The translations under genes and the position numbers were made by a program. A DNA stretch of 43,626 bases from Candidatus Aenigmatarchaeota archaeon (lineage in GTDB: Archaea > Aenigmatarchaeota > Aenigmatarchaeia > QMZP01 > QMZT01): contig WVZE01000004.1 in NCBI GenBank assembly GCA_011772645.1, positions 9,482 to 53,107 on the forward strand. The letters are read 5' to 3'. Of the stretch, positions 14,892 through 22,921 are shown one piece after another. The notes under the pieces are model-generated. The model ran no database searches and had not been told where the DNA came from. It was given only the letters and a program-made list of their open reading frames with translations. The stretch's first letter is position 1, and each line of letters opens with the position of its first letter.

Positions 14892-16169
14892 TTATTGCGA
14901 AACCATCTTTAAAACCTTGACAGCATCCCTTACCGAATCGTATACAGGGAGGGAATCCCTCAGGAAAAATTTCACCTTCCTGAAGTCCTCCGATCCAGGA
15001 GCGCAATCAACAATTATTTTCCCTGTCTTCACGCCTTTCAGGATCTCGAGCTCTTCGGGACGAAGCAAACACGATCTAAGCTGGTTTATTATCAGAACCC
15101 CATCGACATTCCTGTCCCTGACCACAACCTCGACGATGTTTTTGAACCTCTCCCCGTCCGCATCCGCGCGTATGTCAAGGGGGTTTATTACCTCAAGCCT
15201 TGGGTATTTCTTTTTGATCCCCCTCCTTGTCCTTTCGGAAAACCTCGAAAGCTTCAATCCGAATCTGTGGCAGAAATCGCTCGCTATTATCGAGGACCCT
15301 CCCGTGTTCGAAACTATCGCCACGTTCTTTATCCTCCCCCTCCCTTGTCTTTCCAATATCACTGCATAGTCGAGCAAGTCCTTAACGTTATCGACTTCTG
15401 TTATTCCTGCCTGTTTGAAAGCGCCCGAGTAGATCTCACACGAGGTAGACAGCGAGTCCGTGTGCGTCAACGCTCGCTCTTTAGATTCCTCTGAAATCCC
15501 CGATTTCAAAATAATGATCGGTTTCTTGGATGATTTCGCGATACCCATAAACCTCCTAGGCTCCCTGATGGATTCCAGGTAAAGAGCGACAACCTTTGTT
15601 CTTTTGTCCTCCAGAAGGTATTTCAGGATATCGGATTCATTCAAATCGAGCATGTCTCCGACCCAAACAAATTTCGAAATTCCGATGTTGTTCGAAACCA
15701 TGCGATCAAGCAGAATGGCTCCAACGCCTCCTGACTGCGAAACAACGGATATCCCACCCTGCCTGATTTCCAGTTCCCTTTCAAACGTTGTGTTCAATCC
15801 TATTCCCGGGTTTATGAGACCGCAAACAGTTCCGGGCCCGAGGATCCTGAATCTCCCCTTGGACGTTTCTTTCAGCTTCCTCCTCTGATCCGGGCTGAAA
15901 CCTCCGGAGAGGATCAAAAGAAAACTTGTTTTCAGATCCTTCGAAACTCTCAGGATATTTTCCGGGGGAAGGCTCACCACCGTCAGGTCCGCTGGCGGGT
16001 ATTTATGGGATTTCTCAATATCCGAGAGAAATCCGTGCCCATCAAATTCGTGGAGATTCAGGCAAACCCTTTCGAAGATATCGGGGGAGACCATTATTTT
16101 CGAAACGTTCGATTTCGAGGAGCCGATCAGAAGGACGGATTTCGGTTCGAAGAGACCTTTCAAACTCAT
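14892..16169 (-). CDS. ADP-forming acyl-CoA synthetase (ACD), alpha subunit
   Basis: 425 residues. ACD converts an acyl-CoA, ADP and phosphate to acid, CoA and ATP. Layout: CoA-binding Rossmann domain (1-120; starts LFEPKSVLLIGSS), ligase-CoA domain (about 130-260, with VSQSGGVGAILLDRM), and a third domain with SNTGGSSIIASD and NPLDIRAD. The phosphorylated His lies in ERALTHTDSLSTS; most relatives have SHTGxLAGS, so the loop is divergent but His is kept. The true start is ATG 16169; the open frame continuing to 16880 is antisense to ACD beta. Unusually, alpha and beta are divergent, not fused or in tandem. Confidence 0.9.
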   Translation of the reverse strand: MSLKGLFEPKSVLLIGSSKSNVSKIMVSPDIFERVCLNLHEFDGHGFLSDIEKSHKYPPADLTVVSLPPENILRVSKDLKTSFLLILSGGFSPDQRRKLKETSKGRFRILGPGTVCGLINPGIGLNTTFERELEIRQGGISVVSQSGGVGAILLDRMVSNNIGISKFVWVGDMLDLNESDILKYLLEDKRTKVVALYLESIREPRRFMGIAKSSKKPIIILKSGISEESKERALTHTDSLSTSCEIYSGAFKQAGITEVDNVKDLLDYAVILERQGRGRIKNVAIVSNTGGSSIIASDFCHRFGLKLSRFSERTRRGIKKKYPRLEVINPLDIRADADGERFKNIVEVVVRDRNVDGVLIINQLRSCLLRPEELEILKGVKTGKIIVDCAPGSEDFRKVKFFLRDSLPVYDSVRDAVKVLKMVSQ

Positions 16170-16199
16170 AATATTAATATGAAATCTTATAATAATAAT
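16170..16199. promoter_or_regulatory. 30-bp bidirectional promoter between ACD alpha and ACD beta
   Basis: The whole gap reads as A/T-rich sequence with two TATA-like elements. TAATATTAATAT at the left end lies about 27 bases before the beta ATG (16200), and TATTATTATAAG, read on the minus strand at the right end, lies about 25 bases before the alpha ATG (16169). Both messages would be leaderless and their TATA boxes overlap the opposite start site. Confidence 0.55.
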
Positions 16200-16838
16200 A
16201 TGAAGCTCGATCAATCCGAATGCAAAAAACTCACGAGGAAATACGGAATCCCCACAGCGAAAGAATTCCTCGCGAAGAAACCCGAACAAGCGATCGAATT
16301 CGCGAAAAAAATAGGCTATCCCGTTGTTATGAAAATCGATTCTGAGGATGTGGTTCACAAAACGGAAACGAAGACTGTCGTGACGAACATAAAAAACAAG
16401 GAAGAGGTTCTGGAAGCATTCGAGAAAATAATCAGGAACGCGAAAAAACACAAACCGAAAGCGAAGATAAGGGGCGTGATCGTTCAGGAGCACGTTGAAG
16501 GTTACGAAACGATAGTGGGGGGAAAGATAGACCCGCAGTTCGGGCCAATAATCCTTTTCGGAGCCGGCGGAATCTTTACAGAGGTCCTGAAAGACGTGGC
16601 GATAAGGATATGCCCCATCGAAAAAGAAGACGCGGAAGAGATGGTTGGTGAGGTAAGATATTCGAAGATCTTGAAGGGCTTCCGAGGGGAGCCTCCGGTT
16701 AAAATTAACGAGATAACCGATATCCTCTTGAGGGCCAGCAAGATAATGATGAAGGAGAAAGTGAAAGAAATGGACATAAACCCCCTGATTGTTTCTCACA
16801 AGGGAGCTAAGGCTGTTGACGTGAGGATAATAAAATAG
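16200..16838 (+). CDS. ADP-forming acyl-CoA synthetase (ACD), beta subunit
   Basis: 212 residues, an ATP-grasp_5 domain. Visible features: the N-terminal helix ECKKLTRKYGIPTAKEFLA, GYPVVMKIDSEDVVHKTE (nucleotide-site Lys and the conserved HKxxxxxV region), GVIVQEHVEG, the phosphate-handling ILFGAGGIFTEVLKDVAIRICPI, and a final MDINPLIV. It pairs with the divergently transcribed alpha subunit to make ATP from acyl-CoA. The ATG at 16200 is chosen; 16179 is an in-frame alternative, but it would overlap the alpha promoter. First gene of a four-gene rightward run with DUF457 and two small proteins. Confidence 0.92.
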   Translation: MKLDQSECKKLTRKYGIPTAKEFLAKKPEQAIEFAKKIGYPVVMKIDSEDVVHKTETKTVVTNIKNKEEVLEAFEKIIRNAKKHKPKAKIRGVIVQEHVEGYETIVGGKIDPQFGPIILFGAGGIFTEVLKDVAIRICPIEKEDAEEMVGEVRYSKILKGFRGEPPVKINEITDILLRASKIMMKEKVKEMDINPLIVSHKGAKAVDVRIIK

Positions 16839-16849
16839 ACGGTTTTGCC

Positions 16850-17305
16850 ATGGACTGGAAGCTGCATTTGATCCTTTCATTTATATTGTATTTCGCGATA
16901 ATTTTGATTTCTCCACTTTCCCTTGCCTACTCCGTACAGGCGTTAATCATACTTATTTTCTCCTCTCTGCTTCCCGATCTGGATCACCCGAAATCGTTAA
17001 TAAGGATTGCGATCTTCGCAGTGGTTTTTTATCTCCTGATGGTGTTCGTGATAATCCAGGACCTCGCCCTGGAAGTTAAAATCCTGACGATAGTTATCTT
17101 GCTCATTCTTACCTATTATTCCTACAAGCACCTCCCGCTGAAACACAGGGGAAAACATTCCCTCCACCTTTGGAGATACCCCTTCCTGTTCACAGCGGTT
17201 TTTTCTGTTTTGTTCGCAATCGCAAACATTAATATTTCCCTGATCCTATTTATTCTTATAGGGTACGGTTCGCATCTGTTTGCGGACAGGATAAAGAAAT
17301 TTTAA
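16850..17305 (+). CDS. DUF457/YdjM-like integral membrane metal-binding protein
   Basis: 151 residues, four or five membrane helices. Conserved polar residues typical of the family: LLPDLDHPKS (about 43-52), HRGKHSLHLWR (about 98-108) and a C-terminal SHLFADRIK, together with an early KLHLILS. These His/Asp groups form a membrane-embedded metal site in YdjM/DUF457 proteins, regarded as putative hydrolases. The substrate is unknown. It starts 11 bases after the ACD beta stop with no clear ribosome site and continues into two small genes, probably as one operon. Confidence 0.85.
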   Translation: MDWKLHLILSFILYFAIILISPLSLAYSVQALIILIFSSLLPDLDHPKSLIRIAIFAVVFYLLMVFVIIQDLALEVKILTIVILLILTYYSYKHLPLKHRGKHSLHLWRYPFLFTAVFSVLFAIANINISLILFILIGYGSHLFADRIKKF

Positions 17306-17322
17306 TTACTGGGGTGATCGAT

Positions 17323-17628
17323 TTGGAGAGGCAGCAGACCTTGCTGAAAAAATACGAAGCTCTGGTTTCGGAATGGAACACCATTTCCCTTGTATGTTCA
17401 GTCGCTTTTTCGGCCTGTTTTATCGGCGTGGTTCTCGGCCTGATCTTTTACAACACCAGCGCAATCGCAATATCGATAGTGGTGATGTTCGTTTTCGGCG
17501 GTTTCGAATACAAGTCAAGGAAGGAGTACGTGGAGATAAAGGAAGATCTGGAAGAGGAGATGTTCAAGCTCGCTGGCATGAAGAAGGCGAGGACAAAGGA
17601 ACTGATAAGAAAGGGATTGTGGTGGTAG
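17323..17628 (+). CDS. Small two-helix membrane protein, unknown
   Basis: 101 residues from a TTG start at 17323 (104 residues if the GTG at 17314 is used). The GTG is part of GGGGTGATC, a near-perfect archaeal ribosome site placed four bases before the TTG, so I prefer the TTG. The protein has an N-terminal helix, two membrane spans (about 20-42 and 46-63) and a basic coiled-coil tail (KEDLEEEMFKLAGMKKARTKEL) ending KGLWW. I do not recognise a family. It lies between DUF457 and a coiled-coil gene; the next gene starts one base after its stop. Confidence 0.75.
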   Translation: MERQQTLLKKYEALVSEWNTISLVCSVAFSACFIGVVLGLIFYNTSAIAISIVVMFVFGGFEYKSRKEYVEIKEDLEEEMFKLAGMKKARTKELIRKGLWW

Positions 17629-17629
17629 T

Positions 17630-17947
17630 TTGTTCACGTTTTTGTTTGGCTGGAACAGAAAGATCAGGAAGCTCCGGAAGCGCTGGGACAGGCTGAGGGA
17701 GAAGGCTTTGAAAAAGAAACAGCCAATGAAGGGCGACATCCTGACTAAAATGGACGTGATAGAGCAGAACTTGCGGGTTCTGGAGGAGCGAAGGGTCAGC
17801 AGGGTCGAGAGATCGAGGCTCGCCAAGGAGATAGAGATAGACCTGGAGGGGATAAAGGCGATGATCAAGATGAAGGAGGATGAGTACGCCCAGCAGAAAT
17901 CCGCTCCGATGCCCTCCCAGCAGAAATACCAGACAAGACCCGGATAA
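17630..17947 (+). CDS. Small basic coiled-coil protein, unknown
   Basis: 105 residues starting at TTG 17630 behind GGTGGT. The N-terminus (FTFLFGW) is a short hydrophobic or aromatic patch followed by a very basic helix (RKIRKLRKRWDRLREKALKKK). Residues 35-88 form an acidic/basic coiled coil, then a Gln/Pro-rich tail. The amphipathic start could bind membrane. It follows the two-helix membrane protein with a one-base gap, so the two may act together. No family recognised. Confidence 0.7.
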   Translation: MFTFLFGWNRKIRKLRKRWDRLREKALKKKQPMKGDILTKMDVIEQNLRVLEERRVSRVERSRLAKEIEIDLEGIKAMIKMKEDEYAQQKSAPMPSQQKYQTRPG

Positions 17948-17963
17948 CCCATTTGAAACAAAT

Positions 17964-17976
17964 CTTTTTAAATTAC
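17964..17976 (+). promoter_or_regulatory. TATA box for the DUF1846 gene
   Basis: CTTTTTAAATTAC, centred about 24 bases before the ATG at 17994: leaderless geometry. Confidence 0.55.
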
Positions 17977-17993
17977 TTTCTTGATAAATTATT

Positions 17994-19526
17994 ATGCCTA
18001 GGAAGGCGAATAAGAGATTTAGTTCTGTGAAAAAATCAGGCTTTGATACCGGAAAATATCTGGAAGCGCAATCATCCGAAATCCTGAACAGGGTCAAGAG
18101 GTTCGATAAAAGGCTGTATCTTGAATTCGGGGGGAAGCTATGTTATGATTTTCATGCGGCAAGGGTCTTGCCGGGTTATGAGCCCGACACAAAGATAAAG
18201 CTGTTCAGAAAACTCAGCAATAACATGCAGATAATCTACTGCGTGAGCGCGAAGGACATACAGAGGGGTAAGATGAGGGGGGATTTTGGCTTGCCGTATG
18301 ACCAGCAGACATTGAAGGATATCAGAGACCTGAAGGACAAGGGTTTGAATGTCTCCTGCGTTGTGATAACCATTTACAACGGAGAAAGTTTAGCCGACAG
18401 GTTCAAAAGATATCTGGAAAACCTCGGGATTAAAGTCTATGTTTTCACAGAGATAAAAGGCTATCCGGATGATCTTGATTTGGTTGTCAGCGATAAGGGC
18501 TACGGAAGTCAGCCATACATAAAAATAGAAAAACCACTGGTTGTTGTTACCGGAGCTGGTGGAGGAAGCGGTAAGATGTTTTTGTGTCTGTCACAGATGT
18601 ATCACGATCACAAAAGAGGGATAAAATCCGGCTTCTCGAAATTTGAGACATTCCCCATATGGAACCTCCCTATTGATCATCCCGTTAACATAGCTTATGA
18701 GGCCTCAACAGCCGACCTTGGGGATTACAACATGGTTGACCCTTTTCATGAAAAGAAATACGGGACCACAGCAATAAACTACAACAGGGATATTGAGAAT
18801 TTCGAATTGATGAAAAACATTTTGGAAAGGATTCTCGGGAATGAGAAAATCCCTTACAACTCCCCCACAGATATGGGAGTTAACAAGGCGAAGATTGGAA
18901 TAATAAACGACAAAGTATGCAGGGAGGCCGGAAAACAAGAAATAATAAGGAGACATTTCAGGTATAAGGAAGAAATGATGTTGGGCATAGAAAGCAAGGA
19001 GACTGTCGAAAGAGCGAAGGAAATAATGGAGAAGTTAGGTTTGAAGCCAGAAAGAAGAAAGGTCGTTGTGCCAGCAAGAAAAGCTTCAGAGGAAGCCAGA
19101 AAGAAGGGCAAAGGTAATAAAGGTGTATTTTGCGGGGCGGCGATTGAACTGCCGAACGGGAGGATAGTTACAGGTAAGAATTCTCCTTTACTTCACGCGT
19201 CTTCTGCCGCTGTTCTTAACGCAATAAAGGTTCTGGCAGACATGCCTGATAATATCCATCTGATACAGCCCAATGTTCTTCAGGGCATAGATAAGCTGAA
19301 GACAAAAACCCTAGGCATGAAATCAGAAAGCCTTAACCTGGACGAAACCCTAATAGCATTATCAGCAAGCAGTTTGGCAAACTCCAAAGCAGAGAAGGCA
19401 ATAGGGGAGTTGGTGGAGCTTAAAGATTGTGAAATGCATATCACGCACATACCAACAAACGGGGATATGTCGGGGTTGAGAAAGATAGGTTTAAACGTGA
19501 CAAGCGATGCGATACTAACCAAATGA
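17994..19526 (+). CDS. DUF1846 family protein
   Basis: 510 residues, close to the usual 495-510. The sequence follows the family throughout: GFDTGKYLEAQSSEILNR, LYLEFGGKLCYDFHAARVLPG, SAKDIQRGKMRGDFG, a P-loop-like VVVTGAGGGSGKM (about 183-195), FETFPIWNLPIDHPVNIAYE, VDPFHEKKYG and YNSPTDMGVN. DUF1846 proteins are large, mostly bacterial (Firmicutes and anaerobes), structurally studied but without a proven reaction; the glycine-rich loop and the conserved His/Asp residues suggest a nucleotide- or phosphate-dependent enzyme. It has its own TATA box and stands alone. In an archaeon it is probably acquired from bacteria (inference). Confidence 0.92.
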   Translation: MPRKANKRFSSVKKSGFDTGKYLEAQSSEILNRVKRFDKRLYLEFGGKLCYDFHAARVLPGYEPDTKIKLFRKLSNNMQIIYCVSAKDIQRGKMRGDFGLPYDQQTLKDIRDLKDKGLNVSCVVITIYNGESLADRFKRYLENLGIKVYVFTEIKGYPDDLDLVVSDKGYGSQPYIKIEKPLVVVTGAGGGSGKMFLCLSQMYHDHKRGIKSGFSKFETFPIWNLPIDHPVNIAYEASTADLGDYNMVDPFHEKKYGTTAINYNRDIENFELMKNILERILGNEKIPYNSPTDMGVNKAKIGIINDKVCREAGKQEIIRRHFRYKEEMMLGIESKETVERAKEIMEKLGLKPERRKVVVPARKASEEARKKGKGNKGVFCGAAIELPNGRIVTGKNSPLLHASSAAVLNAIKVLADMPDNIHLIQPNVLQGIDKLKTKTLGMKSESLNLDETLIALSASSLANSKAEKAIGELVELKDCEMHITHIPTNGDMSGLRKIGLNVTSDAILTK

Positions 19527-19535
19527 GCTATTCAA

Positions 19536-20213
19536 CTATCCATACTCCTTGTTCAGCAGATCCCAGATCCTTTTCGCCTTTTCCTTCCCTATCCCTTCAA
19601 CCTTCATGAGTTTGTCCTCTTTCGCAGAAAAAACGCGTTTCGGGGTTTTGAACTTTTTCAGCAGATTTCTGCTCAACTTCGTGTTTATATGGGGCAATCC
19701 CGCTATCAGGAATTCCTGCCGGTCTCTAGTGCTGGCGGACTTTCTGGGACAGCGGATCGCTACGCCTCGCTTCTTCTTGGCCTGCTCCCTGTACGCGATC
19801 CAGTAGATCTGGTTCGCCGTTTCTTTCGCGTTCCTTGTCCAGATTATCGGGATCTTGTAATCTATGGCTAGCGATGCGAGAGCTCCTCTGATCATGTTGG
19901 GGTGGACGTTCCTCTCAAGAAAGAGCAGATCGGGGTTTCCCTCCAGGATCATCAAAGGCTTCTCGAAACAATCCGAGATCTCGCTGACCTGCTTGAAGAT
20001 CCTCTGGTCGATTATCGACTGGATAAAATCCGAGATGGTCTTCCTCTCCACGCAGACCCTGTCAGAACATATGTAATCCCCGGTTTTCAGTTGCTTCCTA
20101 ACGAGAAGGACATCAAATTCCCTGAGATTCCGGAATACGTGGTTTTTGGATTCCCTGTGGTCAACCACTATCTGAACCTTCCCGGCATCCAGAATTTTTT
20201 GGGATTTTACCAT
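19536..20213 (-). CDS. XPF/Hef-type ERCC4 structure-specific nuclease
   Basis: 225 residues: ERCC4 nuclease domain (about 10-140), then a C-terminal helix-hairpin-helix pair (about 165-220, with MKVEGIGKEKAKRIWDLL). Nuclease motifs are intact: VDHRES (V-D-x-R-E), GDYICSD and VERKTISDFIQSI (ERKxxxD). These enzymes cut branched DNA at forks and flaps. Hef of euryarchaea carries an N-terminal helicase; here the nuclease is free-standing, as in crenarchaeal XPF. The start is ATG 20213, 26 bases from a TATA box; the ATG at 20240 lies inside that box and is rejected. Convergent with the DUF1846 gene. Confidence 0.93.
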   Translation of the reverse strand: MVKSQKILDAGKVQIVVDHRESKNHVFRNLREFDVLLVRKQLKTGDYICSDRVCVERKTISDFIQSIIDQRIFKQVSEISDCFEKPLMILEGNPDLLFLERNVHPNMIRGALASLAIDYKIPIIWTRNAKETANQIYWIAYREQAKKKRGVAIRCPRKSASTRDRQEFLIAGLPHINTKLSRNLLKKFKTPKRVFSAKEDKLMKVEGIGKEKAKRIWDLLNKEYG

Positions 20214-20232
20214 TCGAATTAAATTAGGACAG

Positions 20233-20246
20233 GAATACATAAATTT
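20233..20246 (-). promoter_or_regulatory. TATA box for the ERCC4 nuclease gene
   Basis: The minus strand reads AAATTTATGTATTC, centred 26 bases before the ATG at 20213. It lies back-to-back with the pilin operon promoter at 20276-20284. Confidence 0.55.
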
Positions 20247-20275
20247 TTGATCAGTAACCGAAGAATTTGGTTAAG

Positions 20276-20284
20276 TTTTTATAC
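20276..20284 (+). promoter_or_regulatory. TATA box for the pilin-like operon
   Basis: TTTTTATAC centred 26 bases before the ATG at 20306. This supports that ATG over the in-frame ATG at 20267. Confidence 0.6.
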
Positions 20285-20305
20285 GGGCTTCCCGAAATAT
20301 ATATT

Positions 20306-20902
20306 ATGAATAATAAAGGAGCCATACAATTGAGTTTAGGGTTCATAGTGGCGGTTGTTTTCGCCGTTGTCCTTCTGAGCCTGGCGGTCACATGGTTGCA
20401 GGGAATAATAATAGGAATAGGGACCTTGACCGATGATCTCACCCAGAAGGCGCACGACACGCTATCGGAGACCTTCAACAGAAAAACAACCAACTTCGCC
20501 GTTTATCCCAAGGAATACAGGCTTGATCCGGGACGCGGAATCAAACTTTCAGTCGGCGTCAACAACGACGACAGGGACGGCCAGCCCCACAACTTTGTGA
20601 TACGCCTTTACCCAGCGATGGCGAGCAGTGACATAATAAGCACGTACGGATGCAGTTCATTCGCCGGATGCAGTTCCCTCAATGAAGACATGATAAGCTG
20701 GGTCACGTACTCCCACGAAACCTACAGGATACAGCCGAATACCTACAGGTTCTGGGACATGACCGTGACCTTTCCAAACAACATCGTGAAGGGGACTTAC
20801 CAGTACGACATAGTTTCATGCGAGGACATGGATTACAGCAACTGCGACAGGGCAACAACGAACTGGGGATCAACACTTTCGCTCACAATAACCGCTCAGT
20901 GA
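20306..20902 (+). CDS. Type IV pilin-like protein, operon gene 1
   Basis: 198 residues. The N-terminus NNKGAIQLSLGFIVAVVFAV, with Gly-Ala processing site followed by a long hydrophobic helix (to about 33), matches archaeal pilin or archaellin-like leaders. The rest is a beta-rich extracellular domain with four Cys (two close pairs: GCSSFAGC and the pair around CEDMDYSNC) able to form disulphides. It is the first gene of a five-gene run ending at 23423, which looks like a minor-pilin or pseudopilin set. Start chosen from TATA spacing. Confidence 0.8.
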   Translation: MNNKGAIQLSLGFIVAVVFAVVLLSLAVTWLQGIIIGIGTLTDDLTQKAHDTLSETFNRKTTNFAVYPKEYRLDPGRGIKLSVGVNNDDRDGQPHNFVIRLYPAMASSDIISTYGCSSFAGCSSLNEDMISWVTYSHETYRIQPNTYRFWDMTVTFPNNIVKGTYQYDIVSCEDMDYSNCDRATTNWGSTLSLTITAQ

Positions 20903-20936
20903 TTGATTTTTATTCCCGGAAACCCATCTATTAATT

Positions 20937-21392
20937 ATGAACGTAGGGCTGGTTTTCGGGATAATCTTCGCAGCGATTGTAATAGGTTTTCTCCTCTTTT
21001 TCGGGTTCAAATACATAAATGAGATGTTCGAGGTAAACTGCGATGCGATACTCGGTGACCAGATCATAAAGCTCAGGGATCAGGTAGAAAAGACCTTCCA
21101 GCTGTCCCTGGGCTCCAGCCAGGAATTCATACTTAACATCCCCTCGTGCACAGAGAAGATGTGTTTTGTGGATTATGACGACCCCTCTTCCTACGGGAAC
21201 TGGGAAACCGACAACATCCTGACAAGAATGATAATTCAGAATAAGTACAGCTTGATAGTTTTCGACAGGGACAAGAACTTCGAAGGATACGAGATAGAGC
21301 GCCTGAAACCAAATTATAACTTTTGCGTTTCCTCGAGAAAAACGCTCCTGCTGAAGAACGAGGGGTCCTTTGTCAATGTTAAACCCAGTTGA
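20937..21392 (+). CDS. Single-pass membrane protein of the pilin-like operon, gene 2
   Basis: 151 residues with one N-terminal membrane helix (5-24) and no clear class III cleavage site. The exported domain contains five or six Cys (VNCDAIL, SCTEKMC, NFCVSSR). I do not recognise a family. TTTTTATTCCC (20906-20916) lies about 26 bases before the ATG, so it may have its own start site, but it is co-directional and close to the other pilin-like genes. Likely an assembly or minor subunit (inference from neighbours). Confidence 0.72.
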   Translation: MNVGLVFGIIFAAIVIGFLLFFGFKYINEMFEVNCDAILGDQIIKLRDQVEKTFQLSLGSSQEFILNIPSCTEKMCFVDYDDPSSYGNWETDNILTRMIIQNKYSLIVFDRDKNFEGYEIERLKPNYNFCVSSRKTLLLKNEGSFVNVKPS

Positions 21393-21404
21393 TCAGGTGT
21401 TAGA

Positions 21405-22454
21405 GTGCTTAGCGTGATGCAGATATTCAAGATAATTTTCGGGGTAATACTTTCAGCCTTTATACTGACGATACTTTTGAGATTCTCTCTGTCCTACGAA
21501 GAGATAGGGGAATCAAGCAGGGAAGTTGAAATTTTGATGGGGTTAAAGAAGACAATAGAGGATGTGTACACAACCGGAATATCAACGGATTTCGATCTGG
21601 GTTCCGAGGACCTGGTCAATTTCTATTCGCCTCCAAACCTTGTGACATCCGTTACGGACGTGAATCTCGATCCCGTCCCTACACTTTTCGTTCCCGGGGA
21701 AAGAATCTCGATACACAGGGGCGAATACGACCTGGGCTGGTGGAAGTTCTACTTTGTTCACGCCCTGCCTGAAATGAGGATAATTTTCGTACCGCTGGGC
21801 ACGTCTGAAACCGTCTGGAAGATCGCAGAGAACATAACGAAATACCTCCCTTCCACGGAGAACACAGACGCGAAAGTAAGGTTCGGGGTCGGCTGCAACG
21901 AGACAGGCGAGACTCAGACGTATCTTTTCCTCAACTGGGAAAGGGACTACTTCATCAGGACAGTGCTGACGTATTTGTTCGTGGAAGGTTACGAGTTCGT
22001 TCAGTGCAAGCCCATCGAGGGTTACAGGATTATAACGATCTCCGAAACCCCGGTGGATGCGGACTTCCAGGTAGTCCCGATTGACGATGATATGGGTTAC
22101 GTTTACGTGAGAGACATCCAGGAAGGTTCAAAGACCTATCTCTACAAGAACCCCCTGGACATTGTCTCCATTCTACTCGGAGGGAGCAAACTTTACGATT
22201 ACGAGAACGAGAGGTTCCTTAAGGAGTTGTCCATAGCGAGCTCGCTCGCTTCCAGGGAATCGAGTCTTCTCAGGATAAAGGCAAGAAACCCCGACTGCAA
22301 CATAATCTATTCAAGGTTCACACAGGTTCTTGGCTCGCTTAAAAGCGAAATCGAGGAGGGGAATTACAGGAACGAGGATGACATGAAAGAACTCAACAAA
22401 AGGATCAGGGAATCCTCCGGAATTTATCAGGAACTGGAGGAGATGGGATGCTGA
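21405..22454 (+). CDS. Membrane-anchored extracellular protein of the pilin-like operon, gene 3
   Basis: 349 residues with an N-terminal membrane helix (about 5-26) and a long exported region with only four Cys, ending in a helical, charged segment. I do not recognise the family. GTG 21405 is preceded by AGGTGT; GTG 21414 and ATG 21417 are alternatives. The gene overlaps the next by seven bases (ATGCTGA), which implies coupled translation with a true class III pilin. Its size and single anchor would suit a tip adhesin or assembly factor, but that is only inference. Confidence 0.72.
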   Translation: MLSVMQIFKIIFGVILSAFILTILLRFSLSYEEIGESSREVEILMGLKKTIEDVYTTGISTDFDLGSEDLVNFYSPPNLVTSVTDVNLDPVPTLFVPGERISIHRGEYDLGWWKFYFVHALPEMRIIFVPLGTSETVWKIAENITKYLPSTENTDAKVRFGVGCNETGETQTYLFLNWERDYFIRTVLTYLFVEGYEFVQCKPIEGYRIITISETPVDADFQVVPIDDDMGYVYVRDIQEGSKTYLYKNPLDIVSILLGGSKLYDYENERFLKELSIASSLASRESSLLRIKARNPDCNIIYSRFTQVLGSLKSEIEEGNYRNEDDMKELNKRIRESSGIYQELEEMGC

Positions 22455-22921
22455 GGAAAGGGCAGATGCATTTAATGGAGTACGTGCTGTTGGCGTTCTT
22501 CATACTGATGGTGATATTTCTGATAATATTTTTCCTCATGGGATGGAACATAGGAACAACTTCATCAAGACAGCATGCATTACAACAGCAGAGGGCCACC
22601 TTCCTTTTGAAAACGTTTTCCAATTCCCCCTACCTGAATAAAGAGGGCTTCAAGGAAGGTGGGATGCTCGAGGATTCGAAGTTAACTGTTCTGGAATGCA
22701 GCGATCTTGAGGAACTGGTAGGAAGGGGAATTTTTGCGGAGGTCAAGATTATAGATTCCATAACCGAATGCGAGCAGGAAAACTACCCCAGGTGCGGGGT
22801 CTGGAAATTCTGCAGCCCCGGAAACAAACAATTCACGGCGTACGACACGCCCGTGAATGTCTACAGGACCCTAACTAGGGACGTTGAGATAGGCATATTG
22901 ACGGTGGGTTTTTATGAATAA
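22448..22921 (+). CDS. Class III signal peptide pilin-like protein, operon gene 4
   Basis: 157 residues. MLRKGQMHLMEYVLL is a class III leader: basic residues, Gly-Gln cleavage site, Glu at +6 of the mature form, then an unusually strong hydrophobic helix (to about 32). The exported part has five Cys (TVLECS, SITECEQ, PRCGVWKFCS). It overlaps the previous gene by seven bases and the next by eight. Probably a minor pilin processed by a prepilin peptidase encoded elsewhere. Confidence 0.85.
   Translation: MLRKGQMHLMEYVLLAFFILMVIFLIIFFLMGWNIGTTSSRQHALQQQRATFLLKTFSNSPYLNKEGFKEGGMLEDSKLTVLECSDLEELVGRGIFAEVKIIDSITECEQENYPRCGVWKFCSPGNKQFTAYDTPVNVYRTLTRDVEIGILTVGFYE

Noticed and set aside
14875-15006. 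Longer N-terminus of the carbamoyltransferase
   Set aside because: The extension overlaps ACD alpha, has no family similarity and would put the GGGGTGTGT ribosome site inside the coding region.
16170-16880. N-terminal extension of ACD alpha over the ACD beta gene
   Set aside because: The extra 237 residues are antisense to a clear ATP-grasp protein, and the CoA-binding domain begins right after the ATG at 16169.
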